Shown: positions 51,079 through 59,689 of the stretch, in pieces
Numbering within the stretch: position 1 is the first letter of the stretch
How the letters are laid out: each line of letters opens with the position of its first letter
Assembly: GCA_963837515.1 (NCBI GenBank)
Contig: CAWINT010000013.1
Coordinates: 186,001-250,000, forward strand
Origin: RYN-230 sp963837515
Lineage (GTDB): Bacteria > Actinomycetota > Actinomycetes > Streptosporangiales > Streptosporangiaceae
DNA length: 64,000 bases
Direction of reading: 5' to 3'
Notes under the pieces: generated by a model
The model's database searches: none
Told to the model about the DNA's origin: nothing
The model's input: the letters and a program-made list of their open reading frames with translations, nothing else
Position numbers and translations under genes: made by a program

Positions 51079-51258
51079 ATGTGGACCATCCGCCGTATCG
51101 CCCAGCGCACCGCCCGCCGTCTGGCCTGCCTGGCCGCCATGGCCGCCGCCCTCAGCGGCGGGACGGCCGCCCTGCTGGCGGCGCCTGCTTCTGCCACCCT
51201 GGCCCCGCCGCCGGGAACGGGGGGCACCGGCCCCAGCACCGTACCGTACACACCGTGA
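51079..51258 (+). CDS. Small secreted or lipid-free exported peptide, possibly truncated
   Basis: 59 residues from ATG 51079, preceded by GAGGAGA. It has a strong export signal (WTIRRIAQRTARRLACLAAMAAALSGG, parts, ending APASA) and a short proline/glycine tail (TLAPPPGTGGTGPSTVPYTP). A frame one base over continues the tail as HTVTVGD before stopping at 51272. It may be the first part of a longer exported or membrane protein that lost its C-terminal half. No family assigned. Confidence 0.6.
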   Translation: MWTIRRIAQRTARRLACLAAMAAALSGGTAALLAAPASATLAPPPGTGGTGPSTVPYTP

Positions 51259-51282
51259 CGGTGGGCGACTGACTCCGGACCG

Positions 51283-52158
51283 CTACCCCGGGCCACCAGG
51301 CCCGGGCGGGGCGGCCGGGGAGCCGGCGTCCTGGGCCGGCCCCGCGCCGTACAGCTCCGGACGGCGGTCGGCCAGCAGGTCGTTGTGCGTGGTGATCCGC
51401 TTGTCCCGGGCCGCGGCCAGGTCGCAGTCAGCGGCCAGCAGCGCGGGCTCCCCGGGAACGGCCGGCCCGGCCAGCGGGTAGCCGTCCGGGCCCACAATGA
51501 CGCTGCCGCCCACCCACGACACCCCGCGCTCCGGGCCGCACCGGTCCGCGACGGCGACGTAGATCCCGTTGACCGCGGCGCCCGCCTGGGCCTTGACCAC
51601 CTCGGCGGGGCGCTCCCCGCGCGGGCAGGGCGCCGCCGGCCAGTTCACCGGCGCGGCGACCAGGTCGGCGCCCGCCAGCGCGGCCAGCCGGACCCACTCC
51701 GGGAATTCCAGGTCGTAACAGATCATCACGGCGACCTGGCCGGCCGGTATCCGGGCCACCGGCGGCGGCTGGGCACCGGGGGCGAAGATGAGTTTCTCCG
51801 CATCCCACAGATGCGCCTTGCGGTACACCGCCCGCACTCCCGAGGCGTCCACCAGCGCAGCGCTGTTGTAGAGCCGTCCGTCGCCGCCGAGCTCGCAGAA
51901 CCCGCCGACGATGACGATCTGCCGGGCCCGGGCCAGCGACTGCCACTGGCGCAGCGCCGGGCTGTCGGCCACCGGGCTGGCCAGCTGGCGGGCCTCGGCC
52001 GCCGAGGAGAACACGTACCCGCTGTCACACAGTTCAGGCAGGACCACCAGCGCGGCCCCGGCCGCGGCGGCCTGCTCGACCGCATCGGCGGCCGCGGCGA
52101 CATTCCCGGCCGGGTCACCGACCGCCAGGCGGAGCTGGGCGACCGCGACAACGGTCAT
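51283..52158 (-). CDS. Carbon-nitrogen hydrolase (nitrilase superfamily)
   Basis: 291 residues, ATG 52158. The catalytic triad is Glu42 in VVLPELCDSGYVF, Lys114 in AVYRKAHLWDAEK and Cys147 in VMICYDLEFPEW. NWPAAPCPRGERPAEVVKAQAGAAVNGIYVAVADRCG (parts) and WVGGSVIVGPDGYPLA are the usual follow-on segments. The family hydrolyses amides, carbamoyl compounds or nitriles. Substrate is not evident; members with GWxG...GERP and AAPVNWP loops are often putrescine- or omega-amidase-like, which is only a hint. Its C-terminus ends in a proline/glycine-rich tail. It shares a strand and near-neighbour position with the quinone oxidoreductase gene upstream. Confidence 0.9.
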   Translation of the reverse strand: MTVVAVAQLRLAVGDPAGNVAAAADAVEQAAAAGAALVVLPELCDSGYVFSSAAEARQLASPVADSPALRQWQSLARARQIVIVGGFCELGGDGRLYNSAALVDASGVRAVYRKAHLWDAEKLIFAPGAQPPPVARIPAGQVAVMICYDLEFPEWVRLAALAGADLVAAPVNWPAAPCPRGERPAEVVKAQAGAAVNGIYVAVADRCGPERGVSWVGGSVIVGPDGYPLAGPAVPGEPALLAADCDLAAARDKRITTHNDLLADRRPELYGAGPAQDAGSPAAPPGPGGPG

Positions 52159-52249
52159 GCGGGGCCGCCCAGCGGGACCGCGGCTGCCGCGCGGGCGGGC
52201 GCGGGCGGCGCGGGCGGCGCGGCTGGGCCGGCTGGGCCGGCGGCTGGGC

Positions 52250-53245
52250 TCACGCCGACTCCCCGCCGGGCAGCAGCAGCAGCTTCCCGGTGGTCCGCCG
52301 GCTGGCCAGGTCCTGCTGGGCCTGGGCGGCCCGCTCGATCGGGTAGGTCCCGCCGATCCGCACCGCCAGCCGCCCCTCGCTGGTCCAGCACATCAGGTCC
52401 CCGGCCCGCCACAGCAGTTCCTCCCGGCTGGTGAGGTAATGGGCGAGCGTCGGGCGGGTGACATAGAGCGAGCCCGCCGGCAGCAGCCGCTGCAGGTCGA
52501 ACGGCGGCACCGGGCCGCTGGCCGCCCCGTACAGCACCAGGTAGCCGCGGGGCCGCAGGGCGTCCAGCCCCGCCTCGAAGGTGGCCTGGCCGATGCCGTC
52601 GTAGACCACCGCGGCCCCGCGGCCGGCGGTGACCTGGCGCACCACCTCGCGGAAGTGGTCGTACCCGGCGACGTGGGCCGCCCCGGCCTGCCGGGCCAGC
52701 TCGGCTTTAGCGGTGGTCGAGGTGGTGGCGATGACCGTGCCGCCGCGCATCCGGACGAGCTGGGTGAGCAGCAGACCCACCCCGCCGGCCGCGGCGTGCA
52801 CCACGACCGGATCGCCCTCGGCCACCGGGTAAGTGCTGTGGCACAGGTAGTGCGCCGTCATCCCCTGCAGGAGGACCGCGGCGGCGGTGTTCAGCTCCAT
52901 CTCCGGCGGCACCGCCACGGCCGACCGGGCGGGGACGGCGACCTGCTCGGCGTAGCTGCCGGGGACCTGGGTCCAGGCGACCCGGTCGCCGACGGCGAAC
53001 TCGCCCGGGCCCGGGCCCGGGCCCGGGCCAGCGGCCAGCACGGTGCCCGCGCCCTCCTGGCCGGGGATGAACGGCAGCGGCCGGGCGTAGTTGGCCCGGC
53101 CCTCGCGCTGGTAGATGTCCGCGAAATTGACGCCTGCGGCGGCCACTCTGACCAGCAGCTGGCCGGGGCCCGGCTCGGGGGCGGGAACTTCGGCCAGCTG
53201 CAGCACGTCGGGTCCGCCGGTCTGGCTCACGATGATGGCGCGCAT
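52250..53245 (-). CDS. Zinc-less medium-chain dehydrogenase, quinone oxidoreductase family
   Basis: 331 residues, ATG 53245. Features: MRAIIVSQTGGPDVLQLAEVPAPEPGPGQLLVRV (parts), NFADIYQREG in place of a catalytic zinc cysteine, the nucleotide loop HAAAGGVGLLLTQL, and YDGIGQATFEAGLDALRPRGYLVLYGAASG (parts). It reduces quinones or enones with NADPH. A six-base GC repeat at about 53004-53033 encodes a PGPGPGPGP insertion after LAAG. The C-terminus (SRRTTGKLLLLPGGESA) is standard. The nitrilase-type gene follows 91 bases downstream; that gap carries a simple GCGCGGGCG repeat. Confidence 0.92.
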   Translation of the reverse strand: MRAIIVSQTGGPDVLQLAEVPAPEPGPGQLLVRVAAAGVNFADIYQREGRANYARPLPFIPGQEGAGTVLAAGPGPGPGPGEFAVGDRVAWTQVPGSYAEQVAVPARSAVAVPPEMELNTAAAVLLQGMTAHYLCHSTYPVAEGDPVVVHAAAGGVGLLLTQLVRMRGGTVIATTSTTAKAELARQAGAAHVAGYDHFREVVRQVTAGRGAAVVYDGIGQATFEAGLDALRPRGYLVLYGAASGPVPPFDLQRLLPAGSLYVTRPTLAHYLTSREELLWRAGDLMCWTSEGRLAVRIGGTYPIERAAQAQQDLASRRTTGKLLLLPGGESA

Positions 53246-53354
53246 GACACCGTCCTCCCGGCCCGCTGGACTGCTGGACTGCTGGCCCGCTGGCCCGCCG
53301 ACAGTAGCCTAGGGGTCAGGGACCGGCCCGGCACGTGGGCCCGGCCCGGGGAGG

Positions 53355-53684
53355 ATGACGAGCAGGGTGCGGCGGGAACAGCGCGGCCACGGCGGCCCGG
53401 CGGCGCCGGGGAACCGGTGGATGCCGATCGGCCAGCGGGTGCGCGCCGTCCATCTGAGCCAGTACTGTCCAGGCGGCCTGGGTTACCCGGCCGGGGCGCC
53501 GGGCCCGGAGCCGGCGGAGGTGACCGCGCGGCCACCGGCCGGGGAGGGCGCGCCGCCGCCGCGGGCCGGCGGCCAGCCGTGTGCCCGATGCGGTCAGCTG
53601 GTCCGCGGCGGCCAGCCGGCCCGCCGCCGCGGCAACGGCGGCTGGACGCACGAGGACTGCCCACCCGGGGCGATGACCGCCTGA
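53355..53684 (+). CDS. Small protein with a C-terminal zinc-ribbon-like motif
   Basis: 109 residues. The N-terminal 65 are low-complexity, basic and proline-rich. The C-terminal PCARCGQLVRGGQPARRRGNGGWTHEDCPPG (parts) has CxxC followed 23 residues later by HxxC, which suggests a zinc-binding site. Actinobacteria have many short proteins ending in this kind of GGWxHxxC motif; their role is unknown. It ends two bases before the convergent HAD hydrolase gene. Confidence 0.6.
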   Translation: MTSRVRREQRGHGGPAAPGNRWMPIGQRVRAVHLSQYCPGGLGYPAGAPGPEPAEVTARPPAGEGAPPPRAGGQPCARCGQLVRGGQPARRRGNGGWTHEDCPPGAMTA

Positions 53685-53686
53685 GG

Positions 53687-54370
53687 CTACCTCGCCCGGC
53701 CGGCGCCTTCGGGCAGCAGCCGCCCGATGGGGCTGTCCGCCAGCTGGCCCAGCAGCGCGGCGGGCCCCGGGTAGACCGCCACGGCACCCGCCCCGGACAG
53801 CTCGGCCTCGCTGGTACCGCCGCACAACAGGCCGATGCAGGGGATGCCCGCCCGCTCGGCGGCCTGCACGTCCCAGACGGTGTCCCCCACCATCACGGCG
53901 CGGCTGCGGTCGAGACCGGACTGGCGCAGCGCCTCGTGCACAATGTCCGGCGCGGGCTTGGCCTGCTCGACGGCGCCGGAACTGACGACCGTGCCGACCG
54001 CCTCGCGGGCGCCGAGGGCGTCCAGCATGAGGTCGAGTTCCTCGTCCTTGGCGCTGGTGGCCAGCACGACCTGAAGGCCCCGTTGGCGGGTTTCGGTCAG
54101 CAGGCCAGCCGCGCCGGGCAGCGCGCGCAACCGGCCCAGGTAAGGCGCGATGTACCGGCTGTGCGCCTGGCTGGCGGCCTCGTCCGGGTGGCCCAGCAGC
54201 CGCTCGATCAGATCCTCCGACCCTAGTCCGATGGCGCGGTGGATGTCGGCGCACGGGACGTCGTGCCCGAGTTCGCGGAACGCCTCCCACCAGGCGGTGA
54301 CGTGCAGATAGTTGGAGTCCAGCAGGGTTCCGTCGACGTCGAAGACGACCCCGGCGCCGCCGTCAGTCAC
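53687..54370 (-). CDS. HAD-superfamily hydrolase (phosphoglycolate-phosphatase-like)
   Basis: 227 residues from GTG 54370, which overlaps the upstream gene's stop by eight bases. Motif I is VVFDVDGTLLDS with both aspartates; motif II is VLATSAKDEEL, motif III the lysine in VEQAKPAPDIVHEAL, and motif IV MVGDTVWDVQAAERAG. The helical cap (NYLHVTAWWEAFRELGHDVP, GLGSEDLIERLLG) is of the C1 type. It removes phosphate from a small metabolite; substrate unknown. The open frame continues upstream of 54370, but that portion is the other gene's frame. Confidence 0.9.
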   Translation of the reverse strand: MTDGGAGVVFDVDGTLLDSNYLHVTAWWEAFRELGHDVPCADIHRAIGLGSEDLIERLLGHPDEAASQAHSRYIAPYLGRLRALPGAAGLLTETRQRGLQVVLATSAKDEELDLMLDALGAREAVGTVVSSGAVEQAKPAPDIVHEALRQSGLDRSRAVMVGDTVWDVQAAERAGIPCIGLLCGGTSEAELSGAGAVAVYPGPAALLGQLADSPIGRLLPEGAGRAR

Positions 54371-54899
54371 GGGCTGCCCCGGCCGCCGCGATGACGTAGG
54401 CCGCGGCGCGGCTGCGCAGCCCATCCAGGAGGCCGGCCTGGCGGGTGGCGCGGGCGCACAGCTCGTCCAGCCGGGCGGCGTCGAGCCGGGGATCGGTGTC
54501 CGCCTGAGCGCGGAGAGTGCGCCAGCCGAACAGCTTGCCCTGCACACCCAGGGCCAGGAACTCCAGTTCTTCCAGGTTGCTCAGCGGCGAGCGGGTGCGG
54601 AGCCGGCCGTTCGGCTTCACCCGCCCGGCCTTCTCGCCCGCCCACGCGGCGAAGACCTTGTAGCTGCGGACCGGGACGCCGAGGATGCGCATGATGTCTA
54701 TCAGCGCGGACCGGTCCTCGGCCAGCTCGGTGACCAGTCCCTGCAGTGTCTCGCCGTCGGCCGGCATGTTGCCGCCGGCCACGATCCGCCGGGCCAGTTC
54801 CAGCCCGGCCGTGGACCCGGCCAGGTGATCGTTCAGGTAGATGCCCAGCGGGTCCTGCGCGGACCGTTTGATCGCTTCGGCCGTCTGGCGTACTGCCAC
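54363..54899 (-). CDS. Hypothetical helical protein (actinobacterial)
   Basis: 178 residues, start ATG 54899. It is largely helical: AVRQTAEAIKRSAQDPLGIYLNDHLAGSTAGLELARRIVAGG (parts), then TLQGLVTELAEDRSALIDIMRILGV, YKVFAAWAGEKAGRVKPNGRLR, and SNLEELEFLALGVQGKLFGWRTL (parts). The pattern LYLNDHLAGSTAG...LARR recalls four-helix ferritin-like proteins of unknown role common in high-GC actinobacteria, although no metal-ligand set is obvious. Eight-base overlap with the HAD gene implies one transcript. No annotated function. Confidence 0.75.
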   Translation of the reverse strand: MAVRQTAEAIKRSAQDPLGIYLNDHLAGSTAGLELARRIVAGGNMPADGETLQGLVTELAEDRSALIDIMRILGVPVRSYKVFAAWAGEKAGRVKPNGRLRTRSPLSNLEELEFLALGVQGKLFGWRTLRAQADTDPRLDAARLDELCARATRQAGLLDGLRSRAAAYVIAAAGAARD

Positions 54900-55100
54900 G
54901 AATCCTCCTCATCCCGTCCACTCCACCTTCGGGTAAGCCGCCCTGTCCCGTCATCAGGGCGCCCGTGACCGCTACCCGTGTGGCCCGGGGCCAACCCGAG
55001 GCTAACCCGTTCCGGCGCATGGCAGCCGGCCGACCGGGTAGCTGGCCGGCATGTCAGGGGACGCGGCCGCGGGAAGGCGCGGGACAATGGGCAGGCAGCC

Positions 55101-56165
55101 ATGAGCGAGCTGCCGGAGATCCGGGAACTGGTACGCAGCGACCTGACCGGGCCGGGTATCCGGCGGCGGCGCTGCGGGCGGGGGTTCCGCTACCTCGGGC
55201 CGGACGGCGCGACGGTCCGGGACTCAGCGATCCTGGCCCGGATCCGGGCTCTGGTCATCCCGCCCGCCTGGGAAGACGTGTGGATCTGCGTTGACGCCAA
55301 CGGCCACATTCAGGCGGTCGGCACGGATGCGGCGGGCCGCCGTCAGTACCGGTATCACGACCTGTGGCGGGAGCAGCGCAACCGGGAGAAGCATGACCGG
55401 GTGCTGGAGTTCGGCGCGGCGCTGCCCCGGGTCCGTGCGGTGGTGATCCGCCACCTGAATGACCGCGGGCTGGGCCGAGACCGGGTGCTGGCGGCCGCGA
55501 TCCGCCTGGTCGACCTGGGGTTCTTCCGCCCAGGCGGGGAGGAGTACGCGGAGGAGAACGGCACCTACGGGCTGGCCACCATCCGCCGCGAGCACGTGAC
55601 GATCAGCCAGGGACAGCTGATCTTCGACTACATCGGAAAGTCCGCCAAGCACCGGGAGCAAGCGCTCGCGGACGACCGGGTCACCGCGGTGATCCGCAGC
55701 CTCAAGCGGCGCCGGGGTGGGGGTGACGGGCTGCTGGCCTACCGCAGCGGGCCCCGGTGGCACGACGTGACCGCCGCCGACATCAACGACTACCTGCGGG
55801 AGTCCGCCGACGGGGAGTACACGGTCAAGGACTTCCGCACCTGGCACGCCACCGTGCTGGCCGCGGTGGGGCTGGCCGTGTCCGCGGCGGCGGGCGCGTC
55901 CGAGACGGCCCGCAAGCGGGCCATCGCCCGGGTGGTCCGGGAAGTCGCGGAGTACCTGGGCAACACCCCGGCGGTCGCCCGGGCCTCGTACATCGATCCG
56001 CGGGTCATCGAGCTTTACGAGCAGGGCCGCACGATCGAGCCGGCCCTCGGCCGGCTGGGCACCGGCCGCGAGTTCGGCGAGCTGGCCACCCAGGGGGCCG
56101 CCGAGCGCGCCGTCCTGGCCCTGCTGTCCGGGCCGCCGGCCGCGGCGGAACCGCTGGCCGGGTAG
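55101..56165 (+). CDS. DNA topoisomerase IB (poxvirus-type)
   Basis: 354 residues, ATG 55101. The N-terminal part has RYLGPDGATVRDSAILARIRALVIPPAWEDVWIC (parts) and the catalytic core has YHDLWREQRNREKHDRV, GRDRVLAAAIRLVDLGFFRPGGEEYAEENGTYGLATIRREHV (parts, catalytic Arg), KDFRTWHATVLAA (Lys/His region) and ARASYIDPRVIELYEQG with the presumed tyrosine nucleophile. It relaxes supercoils through a 3'-phosphotyrosine intermediate and needs no ATP. Bacterial copies occur in many actinomycetes. It is divergent from the helical hypothetical gene, with 201 bases between. Confidence 0.94.
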   Translation: MSELPEIRELVRSDLTGPGIRRRRCGRGFRYLGPDGATVRDSAILARIRALVIPPAWEDVWICVDANGHIQAVGTDAAGRRQYRYHDLWREQRNREKHDRVLEFGAALPRVRAVVIRHLNDRGLGRDRVLAAAIRLVDLGFFRPGGEEYAEENGTYGLATIRREHVTISQGQLIFDYIGKSAKHREQALADDRVTAVIRSLKRRRGGGDGLLAYRSGPRWHDVTAADINDYLRESADGEYTVKDFRTWHATVLAAVGLAVSAAAGASETARKRAIARVVREVAEYLGNTPAVARASYIDPRVIELYEQGRTIEPALGRLGTGREFGELATQGAAERAVLALLSGPPAAAEPLAG

Positions 56166-56174
56166 GCGGCCCCG

Positions 56175-56585
56175 CTATCCGACGCAGCTGGGCTCGGGCG
56201 GCTCGATGATCAGTTCCGGGAACGCATCCCAGCCGACCACCCTGAGGACGGTCCGCAGGGCCGGCGGCAAATTTTGCAGAACGACCCTCGTGCCCTCGAT
56301 GCCAGCCCCGGCGGTCCCCGGCCGCGCGGCGCGGGCGATCCGGACCATGGCCCGCAGCCCAGCCAGGTCGCAGTAGCGCACCCCGGCCAGGTCCAGGTGG
56401 ACCTCGCCGCCGACCGCGAACTCGGCCAGCACGGCGACCAGCGCTGGGTAAGTGTCCTCGTCGATCTCCCCGGCCAGGGCGAGCCCCGGGCCGGCCAGGC
56501 GGGTGATGCGCAGCACGCCGTCGTCGTGCAGGACGCGGCCGGCCCGCTCGGGCGGCAGCGGCTGCTTCCAGGGGTGGTTCATCAT
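56175..56585 (-). CDS. STAS-domain anti-anti-sigma-like protein
   Basis: 136 residues if it starts at the MM pair (ATG 56585 or 56582). GVLRITRLAGPGLALAGEIDEDTYPALVAVLAEFA (parts), VHLDLAGVRYCDLAGLRAMVRIA (parts) and VVLQNLPPALRTVLRVVGWD form a STAS fold with the phosphorylatable-type residue region CDLAGLRAM. Proteins like this bind or release anti-sigma factors or sense ligands. No kinase/phosphatase partner is adjacent. The C-terminus ELIIEPPEPSCVG is a short tail. An open frame extends to 56807 but it lacks STAS-like sequence. Confidence 0.82.
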   Translation of the reverse strand: MMNHPWKQPLPPERAGRVLHDDGVLRITRLAGPGLALAGEIDEDTYPALVAVLAEFAVGGEVHLDLAGVRYCDLAGLRAMVRIARAARPGTAGAGIEGTRVVLQNLPPALRTVLRVVGWDAFPELIIEPPEPSCVG

Positions 56586-57007
56586 GGGCGGCGTCCGTGA
56601 CGGACCGCCGGACCGGGCCACGCTCGTGCCCGTACCAGCCGGTGACGGTGCATGAAGGTCTCCTGGCCACTTCTCAGAACGGACCTCAGGACTACGGCCA
56701 GGAGGGGCCAGCCCGGCCGTGGGCCGGGCGGCGCGATGGCGAACGCCGAGGTGATGGGCTACCGCATGGTCTGGGCGGAATCGCACAATACTTCGAGTAT
56801 GCCCCACCAGGCCGGATATCGCCTATCCCCCGGTCTGAGGTTCCAGGTTTCCGGAAGTCGTCCCCATCGAGGCCCGGCTGCTCCGCATCCCCCGGCTGAC
56901 CGGCCCGGATCCGGCGACGGCCGGGGCCACGGAGAGCCCGGCGCGGCTGCGCTGGCGGCCGGCCAAACCCGTTGCCATCCGCCGGCGGCTGGCCACGCTG
57001 GCTGCCC
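56586..57007. other. Intergenic region between the STAS gene and an alpha/beta hydrolase
   Basis: 422 bases, divergent promoters. The part 56740-56850 is less GC-rich and holds the palindrome ATACT-TCG-AGTAT (56788-56800). The minus-strand reading of the next 40 bases resembles a promoter zone for the STAS gene. No convincing gene. Confidence 0.45.
56788..56800. promoter_or_regulatory. Short palindrome, candidate operator
   Basis: ATACTTCGAGTAT has perfect five-base arms around a three-base centre. A related palindrome, ATACTAAGTAT, lies before the conservon at 19606-19616. Both sit in AT-rich promoter-like sequence upstream of signalling genes. Whether one regulator binds both is unknown. 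Confidence 0.35.
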
Positions 57008-57820
57008 ATGACCGAACGCCTCATGTTCCCGGCGGAGGGTTGCGAGCTGGCCGGTGAGCGCTGGGCCGGCGGCGAGCCCGTGGTGGTGCTGCTGCACGAG
57101 GGCGTGTCGGACCGGCGTGGCTGGCGGGAAACGGCGGCCCGCCTGGCCCCCCAGGTGACGGTGGTGGCCTACGACCGGCGGGGGTTCGGCGAGACCCCGC
57201 CCAGCCCCGGGCCGTTCTCCCACGTATCGGACCTGCTGGCCGTGCTGGACGCGGTGGCGCACGGCCCGGCATGGCTGGTCGGCGCGTCGGCCGGGGGCGG
57301 GGTGGCGCTGGACGCGGCGGTCATCGCCCCGGAGCGGGTCGCGGGCCTGGTACTGCTGGGCACGGCCGTGAGCGGCGCGCCCGAACCGGAACTGGACGAG
57401 CGGACCGCCTGGTTCGACCGGGAACTCGAGCGGGCGGACACGGCCGGGGACCGCGGCGAGTTCAACCGGCTGGAGACGTGGTTGTGGCTGGACGGCCCGG
57501 GCCAGCCGGAGGGCCGGGTGACCGGCCCGGCCCGGGTGCTGGCCCTGGACATGAACGCGGTCATCCTCGGCCACCAGGTGCCGGAGGACGCCGGGGCCAG
57601 CGGGGTGGACGCCTGGAACCGGCTGGCCGAGGTCCGCGTTCCGGTCACCGTCGCCTGCGGGGAACTCGACGTGCCGTTCATCCAGGAGCGGAGCCGGGCC
57701 CTGGCCGGCCGCCTGCCGCGGGCCAGCTATCACCCGCTGCCGGGCATGGCGCACCAGCCCTACCTGGAGCAGCCGGAGACGGTCGCGCGGGTGGTGCTGG
57801 AGGCGGTCACGGCGCGCTGA
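57008..57820 (+). CDS. Alpha/beta hydrolase
   Basis: 270 residues from ATG 57008. VVVLLHEGVSDRRGWRETAARL carries the oxyanion HxG-type strand, VVAYDRRGFGETPP follows, the nucleophile elbow is GASAGGGVALDAAV (Ser about residue 94), the acid is likely in VACGELDVPFI and the histidine in PLPGMAHQPYLEQPE. A typical small hydrolase of the esterase/epoxide-hydrolase-like group. Substrate unknown; single-gene unit. No ribosome site of note precedes the start. Confidence 0.87.
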   Translation: MTERLMFPAEGCELAGERWAGGEPVVVLLHEGVSDRRGWRETAARLAPQVTVVAYDRRGFGETPPSPGPFSHVSDLLAVLDAVAHGPAWLVGASAGGGVALDAAVIAPERVAGLVLLGTAVSGAPEPELDERTAWFDRELERADTAGDRGEFNRLETWLWLDGPGQPEGRVTGPARVLALDMNAVILGHQVPEDAGASGVDAWNRLAEVRVPVTVACGELDVPFIQERSRALAGRLPRASYHPLPGMAHQPYLEQPETVARVVLEAVTAR

Positions 57821-57930
57821 CCCCGGTGCTGCCGGAGCCCGGCGGGACGCTGCGGTCGTGGACGGGCTGACCGCCGCGGCCGTAGGGTCGTGACCAGGTC
57901 AGCAGGTCGCTGGCCGTTTTGGGGGGAATC

Positions 57931-58230
57931 ATGAAGCTCATCGTCGAGGTCGATTTTCCATTGGAGCCGTTCAACTCCTACGTCCGCCGGGGAACCGTCG
58001 GGGACAAGATCGGCGAGGTGCTGGGCGCGATCAAGCCCGAGGTGATCTACTTCACCGACAACGGCGTGGGCCGCGGCTGCCTGATGATCATTGACATTGA
58101 CCACGCCGGCCAGGTGCCGCACGTGACCGAGCCGCTGATGCTCAACTTCGACGCGTCGGTGCACTACCGGTTCGCGATGGCGCCCGAGGAACTCCAGTCC
58201 GCCGGCCTGGAGCGGTACGCGACGGCCTGA
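57931..58230 (+). CDS. Small DUF3303-like protein
   Basis: 99 residues from ATG 57931; GGGGGG precedes it. MKLIVEVDFPLEPFNSYVRRG and VIYFTDNGVGRGCLMIIDIDHAGQVPHVTEPLMLNFDASVHYRFAM (parts) give an alpha/beta ferredoxin-like fold of the sort found in DUF3303 and related stand-alone proteins. No catalytic residues apparent. Function unknown. It lies about 110 bases after the hydrolase gene on the same strand. Confidence 0.7.
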   Translation: MKLIVEVDFPLEPFNSYVRRGTVGDKIGEVLGAIKPEVIYFTDNGVGRGCLMIIDIDHAGQVPHVTEPLMLNFDASVHYRFAMAPEELQSAGLERYATA

Positions 58231-58305
58231 GCGCCCGGCGCGGCCTGAGCCTCCGGCCGGGCCAGGTAGGCAGGCGTCTGCTGAGGTCGCAACGGCCCCG
58301 CGCCC

Positions 58306-58695
58306 TCAATAGGCCGTCGTGGTGACGTGCTCCGGGCTGATCAGGAAGACCACCCGGCCGGACCGCTCCGGGTACGGGCCGCCGGTGTAGACGGCGGAGA
58401 TCCGGTCGATGATCTCCCACGCCCGCTCGCCGTCGAGCCGCGCGGTCACCCGCCCACGGATCGTGGCCATGGTGAACGGCTGCTCGTGGTCGGTGACCGA
58501 GAGCGCGACCCGCGGGTCGCGGGCGATGTTCCTGGCCTTGCGCGACTCCGGCCCGGTGAGGAAGGCCACCCGGTCACCTTCCACGCCGACCCACAGCGGG
58601 ACGCTGTGCGGCGAGCCGTCGGGCAGGATCGTGGCGAGGTGGGCGTAGTTGGGGCCCTCCAGCAGGGCCGTCACCCCCGGATCCAGGGCGGTCAT
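58306..58695 (-). CDS. PPOX-class F420-dependent oxidoreductase (split-barrel flavin-type)
   Basis: 129 residues, ATG 58695. ALLEGPNYAHLATILPDGSPHSVPLWVGVEGDRVAFLTGPESRKARNIARDPRVALSVTD (parts) is the split beta-barrel typical of the TIGR03618/F420 group, with the phosphate-binding region SRKARNIARDPRVA. It is expected to use F420H2 or FMN to reduce an unknown substrate. It starts 13 bases after the stop of the sigma-factor gene and is transcribed with it. Confidence 0.9.
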   Translation of the reverse strand: MTALDPGVTALLEGPNYAHLATILPDGSPHSVPLWVGVEGDRVAFLTGPESRKARNIARDPRVALSVTDHEQPFTMATIRGRVTARLDGERAWEIIDRISAVYTGGPYPERSGRVVFLISPEHVTTTAY

Positions 58696-58708
58696 GGGTT
58701 ATACCTCC

Positions 58709-59689
58709 TCAGCGGTCGTTCCCTCGTGCCGGTCCGCCCCCAGGCTGGCCGGGCCAGATCCAGGGCAGCCCGAACGCGGGGAACAGGGTGGCGTCGAACG
58801 TGGTCGTCTCGGCCACCTGGCCGTCCACTACCCGCAGCACGTCCAGCTTGTACGCGCGGAACTGGCCGTCCCCCGGCCGGCGCAGGTAGCTCGCGGCGGC
58901 CGGCTGGCGGTTGGCGCCCACCGGGACGAGCCGCCACTGGCCCAGCCCTGCGGGCCCGAAAGCGATGTCGAGCATCGGGGCGATGGCTGTCTTCCCGCGG
59001 TACACCCCCGGCTGCGGCGGCATGGTGGCGACGATGTCGGCCCGCATCAGCGCGGCCGCGGCCGCGGCGTCACCCCGCTCATGAATGTCGATGAAGCGCC
59101 GCAAGGTGGCCCGCTCCTCCTCGGTGAGCGACGGCGCGCTCCAGCCGGCCCGGTCGGCCGGGAGCCGCTCGCGCAGCGTGGCCCGGGCCCGCTGGAGGGC
59201 ACTGTTCACCGCCGCGCGGGTCATCCGCAGCGCCTGCGCGGTCTCCCCCGGCGACCAGCCGAGGGAGGCGCTGAGCACCAGGACGGCCCGCTGGCGCGGC
59301 GGCAGGGCCTGGATGGCCGCGATGAAGGCCAGCTCGATCGTTTCCCGCGCCACCACGGCGGTGTCCGGGGTGTCTCCCGGCCCGGCCACCTGGTCCAGCA
59401 GCACGTCGGGGTAGGGCTCCAACCAGGTCGCCTCGGCCGGGCCGCCCGGCCGGGACACCTGCCGCCGCCGGGCCCGGATCGCGTCGATGCACGCGTTGGT
59501 GGCCACCCGGTACAGCCAGGCGCGCAGGTTGGTCCCGGGTGCGTAGTCGTCCCGGTGCCGCCAGGCGCGCAGGAACGTTTCCTGCACCACATCCTCGGCG
59601 TCGGTGTACGAGCCGAGCATCCGGTAGCAGTGCACGTGCAGCTCGCGGCGGTGTTGTGCCAGCGCCTGCTCGAGGTCGGCGGTGGGCAT
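58709..59689 (-). CDS. ECF-like sigma-70 factor with SnoaL-like C-terminal domain
   Basis: 326 residues from ATG 59689 (GGAG about eight bases upstream); the frame is open further, but without sigma-like sequence. Region 2: LHVHCYRMLGSYTDAEDVVQETFLRAWRHRDDY (parts) and NLRAWLYRVATNACIDAIRARRR (parts). Region 4: LPPRQRAVLVLSASLGWSPGETAQALRMTRAAVNSALQRARATL (parts). The C-terminus is a SnoaL/NTF2-like domain (RFIDIHERGDAAAAAALMRADIVATMPPQP, parts). This fits the ECF group with a C-terminal NTF2-like extension (SigG/ECF41-like), which usually has no anti-sigma factor, the extension being autoregulatory. It likely directs transcription of the F420-type gene that follows. Confidence 0.9.
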   Translation of the reverse strand: MPTADLEQALAQHRRELHVHCYRMLGSYTDAEDVVQETFLRAWRHRDDYAPGTNLRAWLYRVATNACIDAIRARRRQVSRPGGPAEATWLEPYPDVLLDQVAGPGDTPDTAVVARETIELAFIAAIQALPPRQRAVLVLSASLGWSPGETAQALRMTRAAVNSALQRARATLRERLPADRAGWSAPSLTEEERATLRRFIDIHERGDAAAAAALMRADIVATMPPQPGVYRGKTAIAPMLDIAFGPAGLGQWRLVPVGANRQPAAASYLRRPGDGQFRAYKLDVLRVVDGQVAETTTFDATLFPAFGLPWIWPGQPGGGPARGNDR

